This document shows, piece after piece, positions 51,689 to 60,924 of a DNA stretch of 64,000 nt. Under the pieces are notes generated by a model. It was given only the letters and a program-made list of their open reading frames with translations, was not told the DNA's origin and did not search any database. The translations under genes were made by a program, and so were the position numbers. The stretch's first letter is position 1. The number at the start of each line of letters is the position of its first letter. This stretch comes from Oscillibacter sp. (lineage in GTDB: Bacteria; Bacillota; Clostridia; Oscillospirales; Oscillospiraceae), in assembly GCA_014799925.1 (NCBI GenBank), contig JAAVHC010000047.1:30600-94599 (forward strand), read 5' to 3'.

Positions 51689-53182
51689 ATGGAACAACAG
51701 GTGACAATTACCCTGCATCCCTCCGGCGAATGCTTTACCGCCCCGGCGGGACAGGGGCTGCTGGACGCGCTCCGGCAGCACGGCTTTCCGCTGGACGCGC
51801 CCTGCGGCGGGGAGGGGATCTGCGGGAAGTGCCGGGTCCTGGTAGATAACCGGGAGGAGCTGGCCTGTCAGTACGTCCTGTCCGGGGATGTGACGGTGGA
51901 ACTGCCGGAGCAGGCCCCGATACGGGTCCTGACGGGGGACGCCGACGCCGCCGCCGACGGGCAGCACGAGTACGTGCTGGCCATCGACGTGGGAACCACC
52001 ACGGTGGTGGCCTTCCTCTCGGACGGCAAAACGGGGCGGCAGCTCTCCTGCGCCAGCGCGGCGAACCCCCAGAGCGCCTACGGCGCGGACGTCATCGCCC
52101 GCATCCAGTACGAGCTGGAGCGCCGCGACGGGCGGATGAAGGAGGAGATCCGCGCATGCCTCGCCCGCCTGACCCGTGAGGCGGCGAAGACGGCGGGCAT
52201 CCCGGCGGAAAAGATCGGCCTGGTGTCCCTGGTGGGGAACACCGCCATGCACCACCTGCTGCTGGGAGTGGATGCCGCTCCGCTGGTAAAGCCGCCCTAT
52301 ATGCCCTCGGTGCGGGAAGCGATGGAGCTGCCGGCGGACTGGCTGCCGGTATCGCCTGACGCCAGGCTGCGGGTGCTGCCCAATATCGCGGGCTTTGTGG
52401 GCGCGGATACGGTGGGCTGCATGGTGTCCGCCGGCTTCGACCGGCGGGAGAAGCTGACGCTGCTCATCGACATCGGCACCAACGGAGAAATGGTCCTGGG
52501 GAACCGGCATCGCCGTATTGCCTGCTCCACGGCGGCGGGTCCCGCCTTTGAGGGCGCGAGGATCCGCTTCGGGATGCGGGGCGCCCCCGGCGCCATCGAC
52601 CATGCCGCGCTGACAGACGGGGGCCTCGACTGCCACGTCATCGGCGAGGGCGGGGCGAAGGGCATCTGCGGGTCCGGACTGCTGGACGCGGTGTACGCCC
52701 TGCTTCGGGGCGGCTTTGTGGACGAGAGCGGCCGGATGCGCCCGGAGGCGCCGGGACCCTGGATGACCGTGGACGGCCAGCCCGCCTTCCGGCTCCGGGA
52801 CGGGGTGTATCTGACCCAGAAGGACATCCGGGAGGTGCAGCTGGCCAAGGCCGCCATTCGCGCGGGCATCGAGCTGCTGCTGAACACCATGGGCCGTGAG
52901 CGGCTGGAGGTCCATCAGGTCCTGCTGGCGGGGGCCTTTGGCTGCTATCTCTCCCCGGAGAGCGCCTGCGGCATCGGGATGCTCCCGCGACCGCTGCTGG
53001 ACCGGGTGCAGGCCATCGGCAACGCCGCCGGAGACGGCGCGAAGCAGTGCGCCCTCCAGGAGAGCGATTACCGCCGGAGCATCGCCCTGGCGGAGAAGAC
53101 GGAGTTCCTGGAGCTGGCCAGCCTGCCGGAGTTCCAGGACTGCTATGTGGACTGCCTGTCTTTTGACGAGGAGGAACTGTGA
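51689..53182 (+). CDS. Corrinoid-activating ASKHA ATPase with 2Fe-2S domain (RACE protein)
   Basis: 497 residues. The N-terminal 2Fe-2S domain has cysteines in APCGGEGICGKCRV and LACQYV; the rest is the ASKHA ATPase: AIDVGTTTVVAFLSDGKTG, LVGNTAMHHLLLGVDAAPL, LLIDIGTNGEMVLGNRH, GSGLLDAVYALL. These COG3894 proteins reductively reactivate Co(II) corrinoid proteins at the cost of ATP, as the 'activating enzyme' of O-demethylases. Begins 5 bp after the flavoprotein stop without its own strong site, so is translationally coupled. Confidence 0.94.
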   Translation: MEQQVTITLHPSGECFTAPAGQGLLDALRQHGFPLDAPCGGEGICGKCRVLVDNREELACQYVLSGDVTVELPEQAPIRVLTGDADAAADGQHEYVLAIDVGTTTVVAFLSDGKTGRQLSCASAANPQSAYGADVIARIQYELERRDGRMKEEIRACLARLTREAAKTAGIPAEKIGLVSLVGNTAMHHLLLGVDAAPLVKPPYMPSVREAMELPADWLPVSPDARLRVLPNIAGFVGADTVGCMVSAGFDRREKLTLLIDIGTNGEMVLGNRHRRIACSTAAGPAFEGARIRFGMRGAPGAIDHAALTDGGLDCHVIGEGGAKGICGSGLLDAVYALLRGGFVDESGRMRPEAPGPWMTVDGQPAFRLRDGVYLTQKDIREVQLAKAAIRAGIELLLNTMGRERLEVHQVLLAGAFGCYLSPESACGIGMLPRPLLDRVQAIGNAAGDGAKQCALQESDYRRSIALAEKTEFLELASLPEFQDCYVDCLSFDEEEL

Positions 53183-53712
53183 AAGAACTGATTGATCTGG
53201 CCCTGGGTCAGGGGTTTACCCACGCCGCGGCCCTGGACCCGGCGGCGCTGACCGTCCGGGAGGAGGTCCGCGCCATGTGCGCGGCGGACAAGTGCCGCGC
53301 CTACGGCCGCAACTGGACGTGCCCGCCCCACTGCGGAACGCTGGAGGAGTGCGGGGCGCGGATCGCCGGAATGAGCGGCGGCCTGCTGGTGCAGACGGTT
53401 GGGCAGCTGGAGGACTCCTTTGATTTTGAGACCATGGCCGAGACGGAGCGGCTGCACCTGGCTGATTTTTACGCTCTGGCGGATCTGCTGCGGGAGAAAA
53501 AGCCGGGGGTGCTGTGCCTGGGCAGCGGCGGATGCCGGCTGTGCAAAAGCTGCGCCCACCCGGAGCCCTGCCGGTTCCCGGAGCGGGCCTGCGCGTCCAT
53601 GGAGGGCTACGGCCTGCTGGTGAACGAGGCCTGCGAGGCCGCCGGAGTGCCCTACTATCACGGAAAAAATACGCTGGCCTATACCGCCTGTTATCTGTTT
53701 CCGGCGGAGTAA
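53179..53712 (+). CDS. DUF2284 Cys-rich metal-binding protein
   Basis: 177 residues with many cysteines: CAADKCRAYGRNWTCPPHCG, LGSGGCRLCKSCAHPEPC and PERACASMEGYG. This is the DUF2284 pattern, an iron-sulfur or zinc protein repeatedly found beside corrinoid methyltransferases in anaerobes; the role is unknown. The start is GTG at 53179, overlapping the activase stop (GTGA). It ends the operon, 190 bp before a terminator. Confidence 0.85.
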   Translation: MKELIDLALGQGFTHAAALDPAALTVREEVRAMCAADKCRAYGRNWTCPPHCGTLEECGARIAGMSGGLLVQTVGQLEDSFDFETMAETERLHLADFYALADLLREKKPGVLCLGSGGCRLCKSCAHPEPCRFPERACASMEGYGLLVNEACEAAGVPYYHGKNTLAYTACYLFPAE

Positions 53713-54107
53713 AAAGGCGGCGCCGCGCGTATGCGCCGTCAGGAGACCGCCCCACGCGGCCGGTACACGCCGCCAGGGAAAACAGGCGCGCGGCGGCCTT
53801 TTCTGTTCCCGCCGCACAAAAAATCAATAAGCGAAGCCTGCTGTCCCGCAGACGCCGGGGAATGGCGGACATTGCCCCGATGCGGGGAAAATCAGGTGAG
53901 GCCGGGAGAAATCCCGGCCTTTTCCGCGCGAAAAACCGCATGGAATTTTGCCCCTGAATAAAATCAAAAAAGTATTGCCAAATAAAAATTGTTGGGTTAT
54001 AATGTGTGCGAGCCCATGAAAAAATTTGAATAAAAAGTACGGCGGCAAGTGGGCTTGCGGGCAGGGGCGCATGGCCGTACATATAACAGAGAAGGGACTG
54101 ATGCGAG
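53713..54107. other. Gap with operon terminator and protease promoter
   Basis: No gene in these 395 bp. Terminator AGGCCGGGA-gaaa-TCCCGGCCT-TTTCC (53899-53920) ends the corrinoid operon. Promoter TTGCCA (53975-53980), 17 nt, TATAAT (53998-54003) serves the protease gene, with a leader of about 100 nt. Confidence 0.85.
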
Positions 54108-57100
54108 ATGCGAAAAGTGACTGCGTTGCTTCTGTCACTGTGCCTTGTGCTGGGACTTGTGACCCCGGCGTACGCAGCACAGTGGAAGACAGCAACCGAA
54201 ACCGGAAGCAGAGGCTCTGCTTCCGCCTTTGCCCCGAAGGAGGCAAAGGCAAAGGACCTTGTGAGCAAATACCTTCAGGAAAAAGACACGTATCAATACA
54301 GAGATGACGAGGTCGTGCGGGCAATCGTGATTCTGGAGGGCGCTCCCGTGATGGAGACGCCGTACAGCGTCGCGTCCGTGGAGGCGGGGGTCTACGCCGC
54401 CCAGCTCCGTACGGAAAAGACCGCCGTCTATCAGGCGATGCGTGCCAACGATGTGGACTACACGCTGGAGCATACCTTTGATACCCTGCTCAATGGTTTC
54501 TCCTGCGACGTGGCCTACGGCGAACTGGATACCATCGCAAATCTGCCCGGGGTGGCTTCGGTTCACGTTTCCAATGTCTACTCCATCCCCACCCCCCAGG
54601 AGCCCAACATGAGCAGCGCCAACCAGATGACGGGCAACGCTCTGAACGGCTCCGGCAAGGGCGGCGAGGGCATCGTGGTGGCAGTGCTGGACAGCGGCGT
54701 CCATTACACCCATGACGCGTTCCAGGACTACGGCCAGCTGGGCGAGAAGAAGCTGACCAGAAACGATGTGGCGAACGCCGACGTCCCCGGCCAGTACATC
54801 AACGCCAAGGTTCCCTATGGCTATGACTACGCCGATCAGGACATCGACCCTGACGACGACGGCGCGGGCACCGGCGGCCACGGCTCCCACGTGGCCGGCA
54901 TCGCTGTGGGCTATGCCGAGAGTGATGGCGAGATCACCTTCTCCGGCGCGGCCCCCCAGGCCCAGCTGCTGGCCATGAAGATCTTCCAGACCGCGGAGTC
55001 CACCACCACCTCCGACATCTATTTCGCGGCGCTGGAGGACGCGCTGAAGCTGGGAGCCGATGTGATCAATATGTCTATCGGTTCCGACAGCGGCTTCACC
55101 CATGACGATGAGCTGGACGAGGTGGAGGAAAACATCTATCGGAAGCTGGAAAACGCCGGCGTCGTGGTGTGCATTTCCGCCGGTAACTCCAACAGCATGG
55201 GCGAGTATTCCACCAAGGGCTACATCAGCACGGATTACGCCGACTATGGCGTCGTGGGCAGCCCCTCCACCTATGCCAACAACATCTCCGTGGCCTCCAT
55301 GGAGAACCTGGCGTATCCTCAGCAGTTCATCTGGGTGGAAGGTCAGCGCATCTCCTACTCGGATACTTCCAATGGCCTGTGGGTTGAGGCGTTCGGTGAT
55401 AAGAATGTGGAATACGTCGTTCTTACCGACGCGGATGGTAATCTTGCCATGGGTACGGAGAAAGATTACGAGAATCTCGATGAAGTCTACAATCTTGAAG
55501 AGGACACGAAGATCGTCGTGGTTTCCCGCGGAGAGAGCAGCTTCTCCGAGAAGGTCGCAGCCGCTTATCTTGCCGGCTTCGACGGCCTCATCGTGGTCAA
55601 CAACCAGCCCGGCGGCATCAACATGAGCATTGACAACTTCTACGTCCCCGCCGTCAGCGTGGAGCTGAGCGCAAAAACGCTGCTGATGGGTGCCGAAGAC
55701 AAGACCGTCTACACGGATGCGGAGCTTAAGATGAGCGAGAGCTCAACCGCCGGTGAGCTGAGCGACTTCTCCAGCTGGGGCACCACCCCGGATCTGCGGA
55801 TGAAGCCCGTTCTGACCTCCGTGGGCGGCAATATCTGGTCCGTCAACGCGTTTTCGGAAGACGACTACACCCTGATGTCCGGCACCTCCATGGCCAGCCC
55901 CAACCTGGCGGGCACCTTCGCGGTCGTGCTGTCCAAGCTCTATGAGGAGAATTCCGGCTATCCCAAGGAATACGTCGCGGAAGCCGCCAAGCTCATCATG
56001 GAATCCTCCGCTGAGCTGATTTCCGACCCGGGTGACTACCTGTACTCCGTCCGCAAGCAGGGCCTGGGCCTGGGCCGCTCTGACAACGCCATGGAGGCGT
56101 GGGCGGCCGGCTATGTGAAGGATCCCATCCAGGAGCTGGGCGCGAACGAGACCGGTACTTACACCTTCACGGTCGATCTGTATAACAACTCGAACCGTGA
56201 AATCACCTACAAGACCAGCGCCGTGGTCATGACCGATACAGCGTATGAGGGCGAAGTCACCTTCCAGCCCACCTACCTGTACGACACCATGACGACGAGA
56301 GGCGCCAATCTGAACGGGGCCACTGTCTCGATGCCTGACACCGTTACTGTCGCCCCCGGCGATAGCGAAACAGTGCATGTGACCGTGAGGCTCACCAGCA
56401 ATGGCCAGGACTACATTGAATCCTGCTTTGAGAACGGGTCCTTCGTGGAAGGCTATGTTCAGTTTACGCCTGTCACCAGCCGGGCCAGCATTCCTGTCCA
56501 CGCCGCGTTCCTGGGCTTCTACGGCGATTGGGGCCAGGCTCCCGCCCTGGAAGTGAATGACTGGGCGGACTATCTGTTCTGGGATGATGTGTTGAATACG
56601 ACTCCGTATGGGAATAGCGGCTACACTTACGCGCAGTACGGCGCTACTCCTTATATGCAGATGGACGTCACCAGCGATGTGAACTGGGCCTATCTGTATG
56701 ACGGCAGCCAGTACATCAACTATCTGGGCGCCAACGTGTTCAACAATCTGCTGCTGCCGGGTACGGATGCCAATGGCAACCCTGTGAGGCCTGATTGGGA
56801 CGCCCTGGAGTCCTGGGTACCCTATAATCCCGCGCACAACATGCTTTCCACCAACGCGGAGAGCGCCTGGCGGACCAATCTGCTGGTTCAGCCGTTCCAG
56901 CTGCGCAACGCTCAGGAGATCAAGTGCATGATCACGGACGCCGAGACCGGCGAAGTGTACTTCACCGACGCGGACCACTATATCCCCAAGGCCAAGTATA
57001 ACACGACCAGCGGCATTTGGCAGACCTATGTGAATTACATCTGGGACGGCTATGATCGCAACACGGGCGACATCGTTCCCGATGGAACCGAGGTAAAGGT

Positions 57101-59198
57101 GAGCTTTGACGTCACCCTGGCGGATGACGACAACACCGTGCAGAAGGATGCCTGGAGCTTCAACCTGACCATGGACTCCACCGCTCCGGAGCTCCTGTCC
57201 GTCGCTTACGCGGAGCCCGCGGAAGAGTGGGGAGATGGCACCCTGACCATCGAGATCGCGGAGCCCAATCTGCAGGCTGTCTGCCTGTCTCTCGATGGCG
57301 AAGACGTCTATGATGTCAGGCTGTTCGATACCTGCGAGGGCGATATCCAGACGGTCGTGTTCGACATCCCGTCCTGGTGGGTCGACTATGGCGTCCATGA
57401 GGCAGAGGTCTGGATGGTAGACTACGCTCTTAACGAGACCGACACCACCGCCCTCTTCCTGGAGCCGGACCAGATCGGCCTTCCCGCCACCATCACCCTG
57501 GTTTCCCCCAGAGGCACAACCACGATTGAAACCAGGAACGGCGACTACATCACCTTCCCCAATTGCACCGACGTCACCACGATGGGCGACAACGCCGAGT
57601 TCGTGTTCTGGTGCGACTACAGGGTGGAACCCGTCTACAGCAATGAGGAGTTCTACCAGACTTATGGCTATGGTTCTCAGCACTACGCGGGCGATGAGCT
57701 GTTTGTCACCGGGGACGCCACCTTCTACGCCGTGTATTGGGCGGGCACCCGCGTCACGCTGGATCCGCCCCATTACGTAGAGTATCAGGCGGAGGACTAC
57801 ACCGGCAACTGGGCCATTGTGGGCGTGCCCAACGATGGTCAGAACTACCTGTTCGAGGATCTGTTTGTTCTGGAAAAGGACGGCAGAGGTTATCGGCTGA
57901 ACGATCTGGATCCGTTTGTGGAGTATGACGATACCTACCTCGAATTCGCCTCCTCCACCGCCGGCCTCAGCTTCACCTTCGAGAGGCTCAGCGACGGCAG
58001 CTACACCATCTGCAACACCTGGGATTACCAGTATCTGGCAGTGGATGAGTACGGCGAGCTGACCATGGTGAGCTCCGCCGATGACGACTCCGCCCTGTGG
58101 GAGGTCAATGCCTACGGATCGTTCTTCACCATGATTCAGAATAAGGCCACCGGTCTGGTGCTGAGCCTGAATCAGAACGAGGCGCCGTACCTGATGATGC
58201 AGAGCCTGAGCGAGATTTATGTGGCTCAACTCACAGCGCTCTATCAGTACACCGCCTCCGAGATTGTGGACGGCTGCTATACCAGCCAGCTGAACGCCGC
58301 CGGTTCCGGCAGCACGACTACGCCTTCCAGGCCCACCACGCCTGGCGGCAGCACGCACGATCCCAGGCCCATTACCAGGCCTGATCCCGCGACTCCTGAG
58401 GAAGGCACCAATCCTCCTCCCGTTACTACCCCCGAGCCTGAGAGCAACACGACGGTGAACGCGGACGGCAGCACGACCACCACTGTGACCGACAACGCGA
58501 CCGGTACCGTTACCACCACCACCACCAGAACCGACGGCAGCACGGTGGAGAAGGTCGTCGGCTCCAATCAGAGCGTGGCCATCACCGTGACCAGCCCCGC
58601 TGGCGAGGTCCTGGTCCAGGTTACGCTCCCCGCCACGCTTCCCACCTCCAGTACCAGCTTCGAGGATGTTCCCGAGGGACACTGGGCTGACGAGGCCATT
58701 CGCAACATGATCGGTCTGGGCCTGATGAATGGTACGGGCGACAACCAGTTCGACATGGAAGCCTCCATGACCCGCAGTATGCTGGCAGTGGTTCTGTTCC
58801 GTCTCTCCAATGGTAAGGAGGGCTATACGCAGAACTTCGGCGACGTGGACGCAAACGCGTGGTATGCCGACGAAGTGGCATGGGCCGCTATGGCTGGCAT
58901 CGTCACCGGCAGCAACGGCAACTTTGATCCTGACGGCGAGATCACCCGTGAGCAGCTGGCCACCATGCTGTATCGCTTTGCCAACCTGCTGAACCTGAAT
59001 ACCGCGGCATCCACCGGTGCGCTGAACGGGTTCACGGACGGCGGCGAGGTCAGCACCTGGGCCGTGGACGCCATGGCCTGGTGCGTCACCACCGGTATTA
59101 TCGGCGGTGACGGCAGCGGCGGCCTGACTCCTAGCGGCACGGCGACCCGCGCTCAGGTAGCCGTAATGCTCCAGCGCTTCATTAACCTGATGAAGTAA
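54108..59198 (+). CDS. Cell-surface subtilisin (S8) protease with SLH domains
   Basis: 1696 residues. Signal peptide ending TPAYAA, I9-like propeptide region (to about residue 150), S8 catalytic domain with Asp195 (VVAVLDSGVH), His258 (GGHGSHVAGIAVG) and Ser594 (SGTSMASPNLAG); the ~330 residues between His and Ser include a PA-like insert (DGLIVVNNQPGG). Then Fn3-like domains, a Thr/Pro/Ser-rich linker (about 1400-1480) and three SLH repeats (FEDVPEGHWADEAIRNM; FGDVDANAWYADEVAWA; FTDGGEVSTWAVDAMAW). Layout of lactocepin/C5a-peptidase proteins but anchored by S-layer homology rather than LPXTG. Likely degrades host or dietary protein at the surface. Confidence 0.94.
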   Translation: MRKVTALLLSLCLVLGLVTPAYAAQWKTATETGSRGSASAFAPKEAKAKDLVSKYLQEKDTYQYRDDEVVRAIVILEGAPVMETPYSVASVEAGVYAAQLRTEKTAVYQAMRANDVDYTLEHTFDTLLNGFSCDVAYGELDTIANLPGVASVHVSNVYSIPTPQEPNMSSANQMTGNALNGSGKGGEGIVVAVLDSGVHYTHDAFQDYGQLGEKKLTRNDVANADVPGQYINAKVPYGYDYADQDIDPDDDGAGTGGHGSHVAGIAVGYAESDGEITFSGAAPQAQLLAMKIFQTAESTTTSDIYFAALEDALKLGADVINMSIGSDSGFTHDDELDEVEENIYRKLENAGVVVCISAGNSNSMGEYSTKGYISTDYADYGVVGSPSTYANNISVASMENLAYPQQFIWVEGQRISYSDTSNGLWVEAFGDKNVEYVVLTDADGNLAMGTEKDYENLDEVYNLEEDTKIVVVSRGESSFSEKVAAAYLAGFDGLIVVNNQPGGINMSIDNFYVPAVSVELSAKTLLMGAEDKTVYTDAELKMSESSTAGELSDFSSWGTTPDLRMKPVLTSVGGNIWSVNAFSEDDYTLMSGTSMASPNLAGTFAVVLSKLYEENSGYPKEYVAEAAKLIMESSAELISDPGDYLYSVRKQGLGLGRSDNAMEAWAAGYVKDPIQELGANETGTYTFTVDLYNNSNREITYKTSAVVMTDTAYEGEVTFQPTYLYDTMTTRGANLNGATVSMPDTVTVAPGDSETVHVTVRLTSNGQDYIESCFENGSFVEGYVQFTPVTSRASIPVHAAFLGFYGDWGQAPALEVNDWADYLFWDDVLNTTPYGNSGYTYAQYGATPYMQMDVTSDVNWAYLYDGSQYINYLGANVFNNLLLPGTDANGNPVRPDWDALESWVPYNPAHNMLSTNAESAWRTNLLVQPFQLRNAQEIKCMITDAETGEVYFTDADHYIPKAKYNTTSGIWQTYVNYIWDGYDRNTGDIVPDGTEVKVSFDVTLADDDNTVQKDAWSFNLTMDSTAPELLSVAYAEPAEEWGDGTLTIEIAEPNLQAVCLSLDGEDVYDVRLFDTCEGDIQTVVFDIPSWWVDYGVHEAEVWMVDYALNETDTTALFLEPDQIGLPATITLVSPRGTTTIETRNGDYITFPNCTDVTTMGDNAEFVFWCDYRVEPVYSNEEFYQTYGYGSQHYAGDELFVTGDATFYAVYWAGTRVTLDPPHYVEYQAEDYTGNWAIVGVPNDGQNYLFEDLFVLEKDGRGYRLNDLDPFVEYDDTYLEFASSTAGLSFTFERLSDGSYTICNTWDYQYLAVDEYGELTMVSSADDDSALWEVNAYGSFFTMIQNKATGLVLSLNQNEAPYLMMQSLSEIYVAQLTALYQYTASEIVDGCYTSQLNAAGSGSTTTPSRPTTPGGSTHDPRPITRPDPATPEEGTNPPPVTTPEPESNTTVNADGSTTTTVTDNATGTVTTTTTRTDGSTVEKVVGSNQSVAITVTSPAGEVLVQVTLPATLPTSSTSFEDVPEGHWADEAIRNMIGLGLMNGTGDNQFDMEASMTRSMLAVVLFRLSNGKEGYTQNFGDVDANAWYADEVAWAAMAGIVTGSNGNFDPDGEITREQLATMLYRFANLLNLNTAASTGALNGFTDGGEVSTWAVDAMAWCVTTGIIGGDGSGGLTPSGTATRAQVAVMLQRFINLMK

Positions 59199-59221
59199 AA
59201 GCTTAAAAACGCATAAACCCC

Positions 59222-59264
59222 AAATCGCCGGGAAGGGCTTAAAAACCCTTCCCGGTGATTTTTT
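59222..59264 (+). terminator. Terminator of the protease gene
   Basis: AAATCGCCGGGAAGGG / CCCTTCCCGGTGATTTTTT. Confidence 0.92.
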
Positions 59265-59388
59265 ATATTCTGATTTACGCTTTCTCAACCGCGTCGACGA
59301 TACTTTTTCTTTCAGGAAAACGTATCATTTGCACATAAACAGGCAACTGTCCGTCGGTTCCTGCCTTAAGTATAGGAGGTGATATGAA

Positions 59389-60027
59389 GTGTTTGTCTTA
59401 TATGCAAACAAAAACAGCCTGACCGTCCATCAGTGCGAACGCATCACCAGCGGCAGTGTCAATGCCTATGATGTCCGCTTCGAGTTCTCGCCGGATTGGG
59501 ACGGCATGACGAAACGGGTGTTTTTCCGTGCGGGATTGACAGGGAAACCGCTGGCGGTTCCATGGACGGAGGACGGCCTGTGCGAAATTCCGTGGGAGGT
59601 GATGACCACCCCGGCAATACACATATACGCCGGAATATACGGCACGTGTGATGAAGCGGTCGTGCTGCCTACCGTATGGGCGGACCTGGGCGTTGTACTG
59701 GAGGGCGTGACCACCGGCAGGGACGCACAGCCGCCCACCCCTGACCCGTGGGAGCAGGAGCTGGCCCGGAAGGGAGACAGGCTTGATTACACAGAGGAGG
59801 GCGATTTGGGCCTCTACGCCGGGGACAAGCTGCTGAGTGCGGTGCCTGTAACGGGCGGCGGGGACGGCGGCCCGTCCTGGGGCATAGGTCACGGCCTGAA
59901 GGTGGTGAACGGCGACCTGACCGTTTCCACCGCGGACAACTTCGCTGGCGACAACACCCTTCCCATGACGGCGGCCGGCGTACAGGCGGCCGTGGGAAAC
60001 ATTGAGACCCTGTTGGGCACGATTTAA
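59389..60027 (+). CDS. Phage tail/baseplate-associated hypothetical protein
   Basis: 212 residues. The start is GTG at 59389, 8 nt after AGGAGGT; the nearby ATG is in another frame that closes quickly. N-terminal beta-rich part (VFFRAGLTGKPLAVPWTEDG), then a Gly-rich end (VTGGGDGGPSWGIGHGLKVV). No family recognised. Two tail-fibre-like genes follow with small gaps, so a role in the phage tail tip is inferred. Confidence 0.6.
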   Translation: MFVLYANKNSLTVHQCERITSGSVNAYDVRFEFSPDWDGMTKRVFFRAGLTGKPLAVPWTEDGLCEIPWEVMTTPAIHIYAGIYGTCDEAVVLPTVWADLGVVLEGVTTGRDAQPPTPDPWEQELARKGDRLDYTEEGDLGLYAGDKLLSAVPVTGGGDGGPSWGIGHGLKVVNGDLTVSTADNFAGDNTLPMTAAGVQAAVGNIETLLGTI

Positions 60028-60040
60028 GGAGGTACATAAT

Positions 60041-60913
60041 ATGAGCGTAGCAGAAGAAATCAGCAGAATCCAAACCAACCGCAATACCATTCGTGCCAAG
60101 CTGGTGGAGCTGGGCATGGCGCAGACCAACGACAATCTGGACAAGCTGGCCGCGTCGGTGGAAAGTATCGAGAACCGGGGCGCGGTGTCCGCCACCGTCC
60201 AGGAGGGCGATACCTACACCATTCCCAAGGGCTACCACAACGGCTCCGGCACCGTCTCCGGCGTGTCGGGCGGAGGGAACTACTCCATCCAGTCCAAGAC
60301 CGTCACCCCCACCAAGCTTCAACAGAACGTAACGCCGGACAGCGGCTATTACGGACTGTCGGATGTGACGGTTGCCGCCATCCCGGAGGCGTATCAGGAC
60401 GTGACCTCCGTCACGGCGGGGGCCGGAGATGTGCTGACCGGGAAGATGATCGTCAAGTCTGACGGTACGGTCACGGCGGGCGTTATGCCCAATAATGGCG
60501 CTATCGACAGAACCCTGACGGCGGCGGAACCGACCTGCACCGTCCCGGCGGGATTCCACGACGGCAAGGGCGTGGTGAAGGTCGTCCCGGAGCGGAAGAC
60601 GGTCACCCCTGCCAAGTCCGCCCAGATCATCAGCCCCACGGTGGGTAAGGTGCTCTCCAGCGTGACTGTGGAAGCCATTCCGGAGGACTTCGTGGATACC
60701 AGCGACGCGAACGCGCTGGCGGCCAACATCCTGGCGGAAAAAACGGCCTTTGTGGACGGGGTGAAGATCACCGGTACGATGGCCAACAACGGCAGCGCCA
60801 CCAGGACGATGGACGGCCTGACCACCACCAGCGTGACCATCCCCGCCGGGTACACATCCGGCGGCACGGTGAGCCTGACAGGGGATATTGAGACGGCCCT
60901 GGCGGCCATCTGA
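60041..60913 (+). CDS. Tail-fibre-like phage protein
   Basis: 290 residues. Short coiled start ([20 protein letters not shown]), then beta-repeat units: [50 protein letters not shown] and [26 protein letters not shown]. Such 'IP.GYH.G.GTV' repeats are common in tail-fibre proteins of Clostridia phages. AAGGAGGT precedes the ATG at 60041. Similar in design to the next gene. Confidence 0.68.
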   Translation: MSVAEEISRIQTNRNTIRAKLVELGMAQTNDNLDKLAASVESIENRGAVSATVQEGDTYTIPKGYHNGSGTVSGVSGGGNYSIQSKTVTPTKLQQNVTPDSGYYGLSDVTVAAIPEAYQDVTSVTAGAGDVLTGKMIVKSDGTVTAGVMPNNGAIDRTLTAAEPTCTVPAGFHDGKGVVKVVPERKTVTPAKSAQIISPTVGKVLSSVTVEAIPEDFVDTSDANALAANILAEKTAFVDGVKITGTMANNGSATRTMDGLTTTSVTIPAGYTSGGTVSLTGDIETALAAI

Positions 60914-60924
60914 GAGGGCGGACA

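Noticed and set aside
55743..59288. 1181-residue open frame on the - strand
   Set aside because: Antisense to the SLH subtilisin, whose motifs and promoter are clear; composition is His/Val/Gly-rich as in antisense shadows.
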